Assembly: GCF_000479045.1 (NCBI RefSeq)
Contig: NZ_KI518200.1
Span: forward strand, 1-64,000
Direction: 5' to 3'
Origin: Cetobacterium somerae ATCC BAA-474
Lineage (GTDB): Bacteria; Fusobacteriota; Fusobacteriia; Fusobacteriales; Fusobacteriaceae
DNA length: 64,000 nt
A program made the position numbers and the translations under genes. Shown here piece by piece: positions 17,142-26,976 of this stretch; within the stretch, counting starts at the first letter, position 1, and each line of letters starts with the position of its first letter. The notes under the pieces are model-generated. The model saw nothing but the letters and a program-made list of their open reading frames with translations, was not told where the DNA came from and did no database searches.

Positions 17142-20100
17142 TTATTTTTTAAAATAATTAACTCCATTAGTAAAAATATCTTGCATCTTATTTCCATCTA
17201 TATTTTTTAATAGTCCATCCTCATATCTTTCTGAATGTCCCATCTTCCCTAGTATTTTTCCACATTTAGAAACAATCCCTTCTATTGCATATGTTGACCC
17301 ATTTAAATTATGATTTTTATCCATTGTCACTTGATTATTTTCATCGCAATATTGTGTTATTACCTGTCCATTTTCAAATAACTCTTTTGCGAAATCTTCA
17401 CTTACTACAAATTTTCCCTCTCCATGAGACATTGGTATATTATGAGTTTCTCCTACAGTAAATGAGCTCATCCATGGAGAATTATTTGAAACAATTTTTG
17501 TGCTAACTACTCTTGATACATGTCTGTTTATATCATTTCTAAATAATGTTGGTGAGTCTTTAGTTACACTATCTACATTTCCATAAGGTAATAACCCTGA
17601 TTTTATAAGAGCTTGGAATCCATTACATATTCCTAGTACCAATCCATCATTTTCTAAGAACTTTTCCATACTCTCTTTTATCTTTTTATTTTGTAAAATA
17701 TTTGCTATAAACTTTCCAGAACCATCTGGCTCATCCCCTGCACTAAAACCTCCAGGAATCATAAATATTTGAGCTGATTTTATTTTTTCAGATAAGGTAT
17801 CTATACTTTCTTTTATCTCTTCAACACCTAAGTTATTGAATACATATATTTCAACCTCTGCTCCAGCTCTTTCAAAAGCCTTTTTAGTATCATATTCGCA
17901 ATTAGTACCTGGAAATACTGTTATTAAAACTTTTGGTTTATCATAAAGTTTTTTAGCTTTAAACTCTTTTTTAGTAATATATTCTTTTTCGATTACTTCT
18001 CCAATTGTTTCTGCTGTATATGGATATATTTTACTGTATCTCTTTTCCCATATATTTATTAAAGAGTCTATTTCAAACTTTTCTTTATTTAATTCAATAA
18101 CTTTCTCATCAATTGTTGTTCCTAAAAGAATTCCATAATCTAATTCTTTTGCTGATTCTACTATTATATCCCCTGGCATTAAATTAAATAGATTTTCTTT
18201 TGTTTCAATTTTAGCTCCGATTTTATTTCCAAAAGACATCTTTATAACAGCTTCTGCTATTCCACCAAACTTTATTGTTGATGCTGATATTACTTCTTTT
18301 GATTTTATTGAATTTTCTAATAGCTCAAAGTTTTCTTTTAATCTTTTATAATTTGGTAAATCACCAAAAAGTCTTTCACTTTTTATTAGATATATTTTAT
18401 TTCCTGCTTCTTTAAATTCAGACGATATTATATTTTTTACACTCTCTGTTGTTACTGCGAAAGATATCAAAGTTGGAGGTACATCTAAGTCTTTAAAAGT
18501 TCCACTCATACTATCTTTTCCACCTATCGCTGGAGTTTCAAATTCAAGTTGTGCTTCAATTCCTCCTAATAATGCAGCAAAAGGTTTCCCCCATCTTGTT
18601 GAATCTTTTCCTAATTTTTCAAAATATTCTTGGAAAGATAATCTTGCTTTTTTATAACTTCCACCTAATGCAACAATTTTTGCTAAAGATTCTATTACTG
18701 CATATTGAGCTCCCAAATATGGAGAATATTCCGATATTAGTGGGTTATAACCATAAGTCATTATTGAACAAGTATTTGTAAATTTATCTGTTGGAAGCTT
18801 TTGAACACTTCCCTCTGATTCGGTTAATTGATACTTTCCTCCATATGGCATAAGAACTGTGCTTCTTCCTATTGAAGCATCAAACATCTCTACCATTCCC
18901 CTTTGAGAAGCTACGTTCATATCCTGTAAAACTTTTTCTACTTTTTCTTTTATATCCGTTACTTTATTTTCTAAAAATGGATTTTCTATTTCTGTAGATA
19001 CAACTTTTACATCTTGAATTTGTCTAACACCATTTGTATCTAAAAAATCTCTTGAAATATCTACAAGTGTTTCATTTTTATATTTTATTACTAATCTTTC
19101 TTCCTCTGTTACTACAGCAACCAATGCCGATTCTAAGTTTTCTTCTTTAACTAATCTTTGAAACTTCTCCACATCTTTTGCCTCTACTACTACAGCCATT
19201 CTTTCTTGAGATTCTGATATAGCTAATTCAGTTCCATTAAGTCCTAAATATTTCACTGGTACTGTATCTAAATTTATCTCTACTCCCCTTGCAATCTCTC
19301 CAATAGCAACGCTAACTCCTCCTGCTCCAAAATCATTTGATTTTTTTATAAGTTTTGTTACTTCTGGGTTTCTAAATAACCTTTGGATTCTTCTCTCTAC
19401 AGGGGCATTACCTTTTTGAACTTCTGACGAACATTTAGTTAATGACGTTTCATTATGTTCCTTAGATGATCCAGTCGCTCCTCCTACACCATCTCTACCA
19501 GTTTTTCCTCCAAGTAAAATTACTGCATCACCTGGAACAGGGCTTTCTCTTCTTACATACTCTTTTTTTACTGCTCCAACAACTGCTCCAACTTCCATTC
19601 TTTTAGCTTTATACCCATTATGATAAATCTCTTTTACAAAAGTAGTTGTTAGTCCTATCTGATTTCCATATGAAGAATATCCATGTGCTGCTCCTTTAGA
19701 TATTTTTTCTTGTGGTAATTTATTTGCTAACGTTTCTTCTATACTTTCAGTTATATCTCCTGCTCCTGTAACTCTCATAGCTTGATAAACATATGCTCTT
19801 CCTGACAATGGATCTCTTATAGCTCCACCTACACAAGTGCTTGCTCCTCCAAATGGTTCAATTTCTGTTGGATGATTGTGAGTTTCATTTTTAAACATCA
19901 GTAACCATTTCTCTAACTTGCCATCAACATCTACCTCTATCTCGATGCTACATGCATTTATCTCTTCTGATTCCTCTAAATCATCTAATTTACCTATTGA
20001 TTTTATATATCTTCCACCAATTGTTGCCATATCCATTAAAGTTAAAGGTTTTTCTTCTCTACCTAATTTCGCTCTCATATCTATATATTTTTCAAAAGCA

Positions 20101-20831
20101 TCCTGAATATTTTTTGTTAAATCTCCACATTCAATTTTTATATTTTTTAAATATGTTTCAAAAGTTGTATGTCTACAATGATCAGACCAATAAGTATCTA
20201 AAACTTTTATCTCTGTCTCTTTTGGATCTCTTTTCTCTTCATCTCTAAAATAATTTTGAATATGTTTTAGGTCTTCAAGAGTCATAGCTAGTCCATGCTC
20301 TAATAAAAAACTTTCTAGTTCTTCTGAATTTTTATTTATAAATCCTACATAAGTTGGCACTGGTTCTATATCAACATTTTCCTCTAGTGTCAAAACATTT
20401 AATTTTTTTTCTCTAGTTTCAATAGGATTTATTAAGTAATCTTTTATTTTATCAAAACTTTTTATCTCTCCATGAAAAATTAAAAGTTTACCACTTTTTA
20501 TTTGAACACCAGCTTTATTATTTAATAACATTAAGCATTGCTCTGCAGAATCAGCTCTTTGATCATATTGTCCTGGTAAAAATTCCATTGCTAAATATTT
20601 TTTTCCATCTAATTCAACTTCTTCATAAACGTCATCTGTTACTGGTTCAGATAAAACTTTATTTTTTAAAAGATTTAAATCCTCTTCTGTGCAGTTAAAA
20701 ATATCATATACGTTATATAAATCTATTTTATTTATCTTATCCTCTTTTAAGTTTTCTAAAAGCTCACTCTTTAGTCCTAAACTCTCTACTTGAAATCCAT
20801 CCTTTTTCTTAACAAATACTCTTTTATTCAT
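17142..20831 (-). CDS. purL: FGAM synthase, single-chain large type
   Basis: Converts FGAR and glutamine to FGAM. At 1229 aa it is the fused form in which synthase and glutaminase share one chain, so separate PurQ and PurS are not needed. The N-terminal PurS-like region leads to YWSDHCRHTTFETYL and the two ATP-binding/AIRS-like repeats (FKNETHNHPTEIEPFGGA, GGKTGRDGVGGATGS; AIGGKDSMSGTF). A class-I glutaminase lies in the last 260 residues (PGGFSAGDEPDGSGK, LGICNGFQALI with the nucleophilic Cys, and a C-terminal GHSERYEDG carrying the His-Glu pair). ATG at 20831 follows GGGAGG. Longest gene of the pur operon. Confidence 0.97.
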   Translation of the reverse strand: MNKRVFVKKKDGFQVESLGLKSELLENLKEDKINKIDLYNVYDIFNCTEEDLNLLKNKVLSEPVTDDVYEEVELDGKKYLAMEFLPGQYDQRADSAEQCLMLLNNKAGVQIKSGKLLIFHGEIKSFDKIKDYLINPIETREKKLNVLTLEENVDIEPVPTYVGFINKNSEELESFLLEHGLAMTLEDLKHIQNYFRDEEKRDPKETEIKVLDTYWSDHCRHTTFETYLKNIKIECGDLTKNIQDAFEKYIDMRAKLGREEKPLTLMDMATIGGRYIKSIGKLDDLEESEEINACSIEIEVDVDGKLEKWLLMFKNETHNHPTEIEPFGGASTCVGGAIRDPLSGRAYVYQAMRVTGAGDITESIEETLANKLPQEKISKGAAHGYSSYGNQIGLTTTFVKEIYHNGYKAKRMEVGAVVGAVKKEYVRRESPVPGDAVILLGGKTGRDGVGGATGSSKEHNETSLTKCSSEVQKGNAPVERRIQRLFRNPEVTKLIKKSNDFGAGGVSVAIGEIARGVEINLDTVPVKYLGLNGTELAISESQERMAVVVEAKDVEKFQRLVKEENLESALVAVVTEEERLVIKYKNETLVDISRDFLDTNGVRQIQDVKVVSTEIENPFLENKVTDIKEKVEKVLQDMNVASQRGMVEMFDASIGRSTVLMPYGGKYQLTESEGSVQKLPTDKFTNTCSIMTYGYNPLISEYSPYLGAQYAVIESLAKIVALGGSYKKARLSFQEYFEKLGKDSTRWGKPFAALLGGIEAQLEFETPAIGGKDSMSGTFKDLDVPPTLISFAVTTESVKNIISSEFKEAGNKIYLIKSERLFGDLPNYKRLKENFELLENSIKSKEVISASTIKFGGIAEAVIKMSFGNKIGAKIETKENLFNLMPGDIIVESAKELDYGILLGTTIDEKVIELNKEKFEIDSLINIWEKRYSKIYPYTAETIGEVIEKEYITKKEFKAKKLYDKPKVLITVFPGTNCEYDTKKAFERAGAEVEIYVFNNLGVEEIKESIDTLSEKIKSAQIFMIPGGFSAGDEPDGSGKFIANILQNKKIKESMEKFLENDGLVLGICNGFQALIKSGLLPYGNVDSVTKDSPTLFRNDINRHVSRVVSTKIVSNNSPWMSSFTVGETHNIPMSHGEGKFVVSEDFAKELFENGQVITQYCDENNQVTMDKNHNLNGSTYAIEGIVSKCGKILGKMGHSERYEDGLLKNIDGNKMQDIFTNGVNYFKK

Positions 20832-20840
20832 TATTCCTCC

Positions 20841-21932
20841 CTAAAATGAATCAGCTTTTAAAATTAGCTCTTCTAGATTTTCACCACAATAGTTTATATG
20901 GCCCATTTTTCTATTTTTTTTCCATTCTGACTTTCCATATATGTGAACATTCATATTATGTTCTTTTTTAATTTTTTTTACTTTCTCCTGATCTTCACCC
21001 ATTATATTTAACATCACTACTTTTGTTAAAAGTTTTACTTCAGGTAGTTTCTCTCCTAAAATCCCCATTAAATGAATATCAAATTGAGAATAATTACATG
21101 CATCCATTGTATAATGTGCACTATTATGTGGTCTTGGAGCCATTTCATTAAAATAAATTTCATTCTCTTTAATAAAAAATTCTATTCCTAATGGTCCATA
21201 TATATTTAATTTTTTTATAATTTCCTGAGATGTTTTTTCCACTTTTTCTAAAATATCTTTCGATACCCTTGCAGGAACTATAGTTTTATTTAAAATTCCA
21301 TTTTTATGGATATTTTCTCCAATTGGAAAACTTACTATATCTCTATTTATTCCTCTAACAACTAAGCATGAAACTTCTTTATCAAATCTAATCATCTCTT
21401 CTAAAATATACTCTACATTTTCATTCCAATTAATACTTTTTAAATCTTTCTCTTCTAATAATTTCCATTGTCCTTTTCCATCATATCCCCCTGAACAAGT
21501 TTTTAAAATAGATGGATATCCAATTTCATCAATAGCTTTCTTTAATTCTTCTAAATTTTTAACACCTTTAAATTTTGCAGTTTTAACTCCAATTTGTTTT
21601 ACTGCCTCTTTCTCTCTAACTCTATGTTGACTTAAATACAGTGGTCTCTTTCCTTGAGGAATATTGCCATCATTTTCTTTTAAATAGTCTACTATTTCAC
21701 TTGGTACATTTTCAAACTCGTATGTTATCACATCAGTAATTTCACATAGCTTTTTTAAACTCTCTTTGTTGTTATATTCAGCTTCAATATGCTCATCAGC
21801 ACTAAATCTTCCGCATGAATCTGGATTAGGATCTAAAATTATTGTTCTACAGTTTAATTTTTTTCCTGAATCACATAGCATCTTAGCTAGTTGTCCTCCA
21901 CCTAAAATTCCGACTCTTCTAGATTTTTTCAT
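20841..21932 (-). CDS. purK: N5-carboxyaminoimidazole ribonucleotide synthetase
   Basis: ATP- and bicarbonate-dependent conversion of AIR to N5-CAIR. 363 aa ATP-grasp protein with [16 protein letters not shown] at the N-terminus, [14 protein letters not shown] (ATP lid) and [15 protein letters not shown] (metal and ATP ligands). Its start overlaps the end of purE by 14 bases, so the two are probably translationally coupled. The PurK/PurE pair is the ATP-using bacterial route to CAIR. Confidence 0.97.
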   Translation of the reverse strand: MKKSRRVGILGGGQLAKMLCDSGKKLNCRTIILDPNPDSCGRFSADEHIEAEYNNKESLKKLCEITDVITYEFENVPSEIVDYLKENDGNIPQGKRPLYLSQHRVREKEAVKQIGVKTAKFKGVKNLEELKKAIDEIGYPSILKTCSGGYDGKGQWKLLEEKDLKSINWNENVEYILEEMIRFDKEVSCLVVRGINRDIVSFPIGENIHKNGILNKTIVPARVSKDILEKVEKTSQEIIKKLNIYGPLGIEFFIKENEIYFNEMAPRPHNSAHYTMDACNYSQFDIHLMGILGEKLPEVKLLTKVVMLNIMGEDQEKVKKIKKEHNMNVHIYGKSEWKKNRKMGHINYCGENLEELILKADSF

Positions 21933-22386
21933 CTAAAATCATCCTTTCCATATTTTTTCTATACTCGACAATTTTTTCTGCTAACCTTTCATCCTTTAAA
22001 GCTAATATCTTTACAGCTAATAATGCGGCATTTTTAGCTCCTCCTATTGCTACAGTTGCTACAGGAACACCTCCTGGCATCTGAACAATTGATAAAAGTG
22101 AATCTATTCCTTTTAAAGTTTTACTTTCAATAGGTACTCCAATAACTGGTAAGTCAGTTAAACTAGCAACCATACCAGGTAAATGTGCTGCTCCTCCCGC
22201 TCCTGCTACTATAACTTCTAGCCCTCTTTTTTTAGCTTCTTTCGCATAGTCAAACATTAAATTAGGAGTCCTGTGTGCTGAAACTATTTTTATCTCATGC
22301 TCAACTCCAAAATCTTTTAAAACATTTACACATTCATTCATAGTTGGTAAATCAGATTTACTTCCCATTATTACACCTATTTTCAC
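21919..22386 (-). CDS. purE: N5-CAIR mutase (class I PurE)
   Basis: Moves the carboxyl group of N5-CAIR to give CAIR. 155 aa. [12 protein letters not shown] and [13 protein letters not shown] with the catalytic His, followed by [15 protein letters not shown], define class I PurE, the PurK-dependent type. Start codon is GTG at 22386, with GGGAGG eight bases upstream. First gene of the operon, directly downstream of a terminator-bearing leader with a guanine riboswitch. Confidence 0.97.
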   Translation of the reverse strand: MKIGVIMGSKSDLPTMNECVNVLKDFGVEHEIKIVSAHRTPNLMFDYAKEAKKRGLEVIVAGAGGAAHLPGMVASLTDLPVIGVPIESKTLKGIDSLLSIVQMPGGVPVATVAIGGAKNAALLAVKILALKDERLAEKIVEYRKNMERMILDEKI

Positions 22387-22411
22387 TCTTTATCCTCCCT
22401 AAAGTTAAAAA

Positions 22412-22467
22412 TAAAAAACGCACATTACTAAAAAGGTTACAACTATCCCTTTTTAATAATCTGCGTT
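22412..22467 (-). terminator. Second leader terminator in front of purE
   Basis: Minus-strand hairpin with 20-base arms (22448-22467 and 22417-22436; one mismatch, one G-U pair), 11-base loop, then UUUUAUUUUU-type tail. It lies 26 bases before the purE GTG. The 5' arm is the last seven codons of the leader frame 22443-22544, and the frame's stop codon lies in the loop, so translation of that frame could melt the hairpin. Confidence 0.85.
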
Positions 22468-22544
22468 TTTACACACTTATTCCATTTGTTAGTTTTTTTA
22501 TTTTTTATCTTTTCTTTTCTCTGTTTTCTCGTTATTATTAACAC
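22443..22544 (-). CDS. Putative 33-codon leader peptide of the pur operon
   Basis: Frame starts with GTG at 22544, with AAGGGGAG eight bases upstream, and ends in TAG (22443-22445). The predicted peptide is lysine/asparagine/isoleucine-rich (14 of 33 residues Lys), with one Trp and one Cys. No homologue is recognised. Its final codons coincide with the 5' arm of the purE-proximal terminator. TTGAC...GTCAA flanks the ribosome site and could fold over it. Lysine richness is also what an A-rich untranslated leader would give by chance, so reality of the peptide is uncertain; it is recorded for its position and ribosome site. Confidence 0.4.
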   Translation of the reverse strand: MLIITRKQRKEKIKNKKTNKWNKCVKTQIIKKG

Positions 22545-22589
22545 TTGATTGACTCCCCTTTATTTTTTGGGTCAACAAAAAAAGTCTAT

Positions 22590-22618
22590 AAAAAAAGGAA
22601 ATTACAATAGTAATTCCC
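22590..22618 (-). terminator. Guanine-riboswitch terminator
   Basis: Minus-strand hairpin: arms 22610-22618 and 22597-22605 (9 bp with one G-U pair), loop 22606-22609, then seven U residues (22590-22596). The segment CUUGUAG just before it (22618-22624) can pair with the 3' strand of aptamer P1 (22670-22676), giving a competing antiterminator. Confidence 0.85.
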
Positions 22619-22669
22619 TACAAGATCAAATTTAAAATATATCAAAAAAACATACATTTAAAATTTATC

Positions 22670-22735
22670 CTTGTAGTCTGCCAATTTACGGTGGCAGGTA
22701 GAGACTCGTTGACCTTATTTCAACTATTATACAAG
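22670..22735 (-). promoter_or_regulatory. Purine riboswitch aptamer, guanine type
   Basis: Three-way junction on the minus strand: P1 CUUGUA/UACAAG (22730-22735 with 22670-22675), P2 GUUGA/UCAAC, J2/3 with UCUACC, P3 CUGCCA/UGGCAG with a CCGUAAA loop, and J3/1 GACUA. The C in GACUA is the residue that selects guanine or hypoxanthine rather than adenine. It lies downstream of the promoter and upstream of a terminator, so ligand-stabilised P1 should favour termination and shut down purE-D. Confidence 0.95.
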
Positions 22736-22773
22736 TTTTATTTATTTTGTTTTTTAATACTTTTCCTATTTCA

Positions 22774-22802
22774 ATACTAACACACTGTTCTATTTTTTTC
22801 AA
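22774..22802 (-). promoter_or_regulatory. Promoter of the pur operon
   Basis: Minus strand TTGAAA (22797-22802), 17-base spacer, TAGTAT (22774-22779). Expected start near 22767, about 30 bases before the riboswitch. It follows the terminator of the efflux operon. Confidence 0.7.
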
Positions 22803-22813
22803 CTATTATTTTT

Positions 22814-22850
22814 TTTATAAAAAAATTTCCCTGAGTTAATACTCAGGGAA
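22814..22850 (-). terminator. Terminator of the RND efflux operon
   Basis: Perfect 10-bp inverted repeat (22827-22836 and 22841-22850), four-base loop, followed on the minus strand by AUUUUUUUAU. It begins 13 bases past the RND stop codon. Confidence 0.92.
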
Positions 22851-22862
22851 TCCTTATTTTTC

Positions 22863-25800
22863 TTATACTTTTTGCTTCTTTAACTTTTTCTTCATTCTAT
22901 CAATAAAGTCTTCAACCATAATGTATAGAACTGGAATTACTACTAGTGTTAGCAGTGTTGAGAATGATAAACCAAATATAACAGCTATAGACATTCCTGA
23001 ATATAACTCTGCTCCCTCTCCAAATCCTAAAGCAAGAGGAATCATACCACATACTGTTGTCATTGTAGTCATCAAAATTGGTCTAAGTCTTGTTTTACAC
23101 GATTCTCTTACAGCATCATTAAGTTCATATCCTCTTTCTCTTAAAATCTTAATAAAGTCAATAAGAACTATGGCGTTATTAACAACGGTTCCTGCTAGCA
23201 TTATTATTCCAATCATTACCATCATGTCAAATGGAGAGTTTGTGATTAATAATCCTCCATAAACACCAATCATTGCTAACGGTACTGATGCTAATATAAT
23301 CCCTGGAAGTAAGAAGTTTTCAAACTGTGATGCCAGAATAGCGTATATTAAGAATATTGAGATTCCAAGAGCCATTCCCATTTGAACAATTGCTTCGTTA
23401 AACAATTGCGACATTCCACCCCATGAATAAGAAACACCTTTTGGCGGGTTAGTTGCTTCAAATGCATCTACGATTTCACTTTGAACTTTACTTAATCCTA
23501 TTCCACCGTCATTTGCTGAAACTGATGCATAGAATATCTTATCTGTTTTAGTTACTTCTGATGCTCCCTCTGCCATAACAATATCCGCTACATCTGATAC
23601 TTTTACAAATTTACCATCTGCTCCTCTAACATTTAACTCCTCTAAAGTTGAAACCTTAGTTCTTGAATCTTTTGGTAATCTTATTAAAACATCAATCTCT
23701 TCTGTTCCTGTTTTTACAGATAGTGTTTGTCCAGTTGCTCTATTTCCTCCAAGGAAAGAGTAACTTATTGTTCTACCTATATCAAATGGACTAATTCCAT
23801 GTGCTCTTAATTTATCTCTGTTTAAGACAACTCTAGCTTCTACATTTCCTGGTTCTATACTTGATGTAATATCTATAATACCAGGATTTTGACTAATTTT
23901 ATCTTGTACTTGTTTTGCTATATTTTCAGCAACATCTAATGAATCAGAAGATATTCTAAATTCAACGTCTCTATTTCCACCTGCTGATTGATAATCATCT
24001 TTTAAGTTAAACTTAATTCCAGGTATTTTTTCTAATTCAGGTCTTAAATTATCCATTACTTGGAATATTGATACATCTCTATCAGTCTTTGGCCCTATAT
24101 CAACGTTTACAATACCTACTCCTGTTTTTACAAGAGAGATATATGTTTTTGTTAAAGGATTATTTTTTACTACTTCAACTGCTTGCTCTGTAATCTCTTC
24201 TGCTCTTTCAACAGAAAGTCCTTTTTCTAGTTCTAAAACAACAGAATATCTACCATAATCTTGTTTTGGTATAAACTCTGTTCTTGTTAACATTGGTCCT
24301 ATTATCATCATAACCATAAATGTTAAAAATGCTAATGCAACTGTTTTCTTTCTATTTGTAATTGCCCACTCTATTATTTTTTCATATCCACTTTTTACTT
24401 TTCCAAATATCTTACCCTCTTTAGTAATATCAGCATTAGCTTTTAAAAATCTACTTGCTACCATTGGCATTAGAGTTAATGATACTATTAAAGCGGCAAC
24501 GTTAGAGAATATTATTGATAATGACATATCTCTAAATATCTCTCTTGCAATACCAGGAATAAACAATACTGGAATAAATACAACCATTGTTGTTAATGCT
24601 GATGCTAATATTGCTACAGCAACTTCCGATGCTCCATCTTCTGACGCTTCCATTACTGGTTTTTTTAATTCCGTTATATGTCTATAGATATTATCTATAA
24701 CAACAACTGAGTTGTCCGTTAGCATTCCTACTCCAATAGATAATCCCATTAGAGAGATAACGTTTATCGTTACTCCTAAAAGAGATAAGAAAGCGAATGT
24801 AAATATAATAGCTATTGGTAATGCTAATGATATCAGCATTGTAGCTCTAATATTTTTTAAGAATACTAAAAGTACTATTGTCGCTAGAACAAGTCCTGTA
24901 ATCGCATTTCCTTTTACTCCTGAAATCGATGAATTAATATTTTCAGAGTAATCCATTACTGTTGTTACTTCTACACCTTTAGGAAAGTATGGCTTCATCT
25001 CTTCTAATGCTATCTTTGCATTATCTGTAATCGATAAGATATTTCCATCTGTAGACTTTTCAATAACTAACATTACCGATGGTTTTCCATTAAGTTTAGT
25101 TATCTCACTTTGATCTTCAGTAGTTAGTACTACATTAGCAATATCTTTTAATCTAAGAGTTTTACCGTTACTTCTTAAAATCATATTTTCAAATTCATCT
25201 AAGTAGTTAAATTCTCCCATAAATCTGGCAACAACATCTTTTCCTCCAGTTTTAATAACTCCTAAAGGAACATTTATTGATGATGTTTTTATTAAATCAT
25301 ACAACTCATTCGGTGTTAAATTATATGATGCTAATTTATCTGTATCAAATTGAATTTGAATCTGTTTATCTGGAGATCCTAATGTATCAACACTTCCAAC
25401 CCCTCCAATTCTTTCAAATCTTGGAGTCATGAACTCATTTACAAATGTTGTCAATTCTAAGAAATTTGGACCTGATACGTTTAGCATCATCGCAGTATTT
25501 CCTGAACCTGCTAACTTTTTCTGTGTCGTAGGTTTTGATGCATCATCTGGTAACTCTCCTGATATAGCATCAATCTCTCTTTGAACATCTCCTCTTTTTA
25601 AATCTATGTTTACACCATAATCAAACTCTATACTTACAACTGATCTTTCAAATGATGATGTAGATGTTATCTTTTTAATTCCATCAACACCTGATAGTGA
25701 GTCTTCTATTTTTTTAGTAATCTGACTGTTTACATCTTCTGGAACAGCTCCATTCCAAGTTGTAGTAATTACAACCATTGGAATATTCATATTAGGAAGT

Positions 25801-25907
25801 AGTTCTGATTTCATTGATAGCATCGAAACAATTCCTAAGAATACCATCGAGACCATTACCATTACTGTTGCAACGGGCCTACGTATAGCAATACCTGCTA
25901 ATGACAT
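22863..25907 (-). CDS. RND multidrug efflux transporter, HAE1/AcrB type
   Basis: 1014-aa inner-membrane proton antiporter, pump of a tripartite drug efflux complex. It shows the internally duplicated RND plan: TM1 near residues 10-30, periplasmic loop to about 330, a helix bundle with SIGVGMLTDNSVVVIDNI in TM4, a second large periplasmic loop, and TM8-12 ending in a basic tail (MKKKLKKQKV). The TM4 proton-relay site has Asp-Asn rather than the Asp-Asp of AcrB, a variant common in AcrB-like pumps outside Proteobacteria. It lies 22 bases after the adaptor gene. Substrates cannot be told from sequence. Confidence 0.95.
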   Translation of the reverse strand: MSLAGIAIRRPVATVMVMVSMVFLGIVSMLSMKSELLPNMNIPMVVITTTWNGAVPEDVNSQITKKIEDSLSGVDGIKKITSTSSFERSVVSIEFDYGVNIDLKRGDVQREIDAISGELPDDASKPTTQKKLAGSGNTAMMLNVSGPNFLELTTFVNEFMTPRFERIGGVGSVDTLGSPDKQIQIQFDTDKLASYNLTPNELYDLIKTSSINVPLGVIKTGGKDVVARFMGEFNYLDEFENMILRSNGKTLRLKDIANVVLTTEDQSEITKLNGKPSVMLVIEKSTDGNILSITDNAKIALEEMKPYFPKGVEVTTVMDYSENINSSISGVKGNAITGLVLATIVLLVFLKNIRATMLISLALPIAIIFTFAFLSLLGVTINVISLMGLSIGVGMLTDNSVVVIDNIYRHITELKKPVMEASEDGASEVAVAILASALTTMVVFIPVLFIPGIAREIFRDMSLSIIFSNVAALIVSLTLMPMVASRFLKANADITKEGKIFGKVKSGYEKIIEWAITNRKKTVALAFLTFMVMMIIGPMLTRTEFIPKQDYGRYSVVLELEKGLSVERAEEITEQAVEVVKNNPLTKTYISLVKTGVGIVNVDIGPKTDRDVSIFQVMDNLRPELEKIPGIKFNLKDDYQSAGGNRDVEFRISSDSLDVAENIAKQVQDKISQNPGIIDITSSIEPGNVEARVVLNRDKLRAHGISPFDIGRTISYSFLGGNRATGQTLSVKTGTEEIDVLIRLPKDSRTKVSTLEELNVRGADGKFVKVSDVADIVMAEGASEVTKTDKIFYASVSANDGGIGLSKVQSEIVDAFEATNPPKGVSYSWGGMSQLFNEAIVQMGMALGISIFLIYAILASQFENFLLPGIILASVPLAMIGVYGGLLITNSPFDMMVMIGIIMLAGTVVNNAIVLIDFIKILRERGYELNDAVRESCKTRLRPILMTTMTTVCGMIPLALGFGEGAELYSGMSIAVIFGLSFSTLLTLVVIPVLYIMVEDFIDRMKKKLKKQKV

Positions 25908-25929
25908 ATATCTTTCACCTCTTTAATTT

Positions 25930-26961
25930 CTATTTTGTTTCGTTATTTATTGTAATTTCATCTCCATCAGCTAATCCGAATATACCATCAGATACTACTA
26001 AATCTCCTGGTTTTAACTCTTCTGATATAACCTCAATATTTGGTTTTATTGTAGCTCCTGTTGTAACCTCTACTCTCTTTGCTTTTCCATCTTCTATTTT
26101 ATAAACATAACTTAATAAGTCTCTTATAAATACTGCTTGTTGCGGTACAATAAGTCCTTCTCTTTTTTCAGTTGGAATTACAACTTTTGTGTACATTCCA
26201 TCTTTTAACTCTTTTGTTTTGTTATCAATAGATATTTTTACTGGAAACTTCTTTGTTTCTGCATCTGCTATTGGATTTATAGATTTAATTTTTCCATCAA
26301 ACTCTTTTCCACCTAAATCAGAAACCATTAAAGTCACTGGTGATCCCTCGTTTAATGTACTTAACCAGTAACCTGGGAAATCAACAGTTATTTCCATTAT
26401 ATTCTCATCTACTACTGTGAATACAGTTGAATTAGCTTCTACTACATTTCCAGACTTTAAGTTTAAGTTTCCTACTAACCCTGTTAACTCAGATTTTCTA
26501 GTTAATTTATCGTAGTTTGATTTTTTAGCTGTATAATCTGCTAATGCATTTGTATATGCATCTCTATAATTTAAAAACTCTAACTGAGATATCATCTGTT
26601 TCTCATAAAGCTTATTAAATTTTTCAAAATTATTTTTTGTTGATTGTAAATTAGCTTTTGCTGCATCATAATTTGACTCAGCTTTTGCATCTGTAAATTT
26701 TACTATTACTTCACCTTTTTTAACAAAATCTCCATTTTTCTTTAATACTGTTGATACAGTTCCTTGTGTGTCTAATGTATGGTTTACTTTTTCTTGAGGT
26801 ACAATTGTTCCATCAGTTGTATATATATCTGAAACTTGTTCCTTTTTAACTTGTGATGCCACTACTGGCTTTTTTGGTTTTTCTACTACTGCTTCTTCTT
26901 TTTTCCCACAAGCAGTCATCAAGATAGCTGCCGCTGTTAATATGAATAATCCCTTTTTCAT
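25930..26961 (-). CDS. Efflux periplasmic adaptor lipoprotein (MFP)
   Basis: 343 aa. Lipoprotein signal with lipobox LMTAC (Cys18), so anchored in the inner membrane. A lipoyl/barrel-sandwich half (DTQGTVSTVLKKNGDFVKKG) is followed by a coiled-coil hairpin (about 90-155), the second half of the lipoyl domain (LNLKSGNVVEANSTVF), and a beta-barrel/membrane-proximal domain. It connects the RND pump to the TolC-type channel. Order TetR-TolC-MFP-RND, all within 30 bases of each other, supports one complex. Confidence 0.94.
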   Translation of the reverse strand: MKKGLFILTAAAILMTACGKKEEAVVEKPKKPVVASQVKKEQVSDIYTTDGTIVPQEKVNHTLDTQGTVSTVLKKNGDFVKKGEVIVKFTDAKAESNYDAAKANLQSTKNNFEKFNKLYEKQMISQLEFLNYRDAYTNALADYTAKKSNYDKLTRKSELTGLVGNLNLKSGNVVEANSTVFTVVDENIMEITVDFPGYWLSTLNEGSPVTLMVSDLGGKEFDGKIKSINPIADAETKKFPVKISIDNKTKELKDGMYTKVVIPTEKREGLIVPQQAVFIRDLLSYVYKIEDGKAKRVEVTTGATIKPNIEVISEELKPGDLVVSDGIFGLADGDEITINNETK

Positions 26962-26976
26962 CTTTCCTCCTAAATA

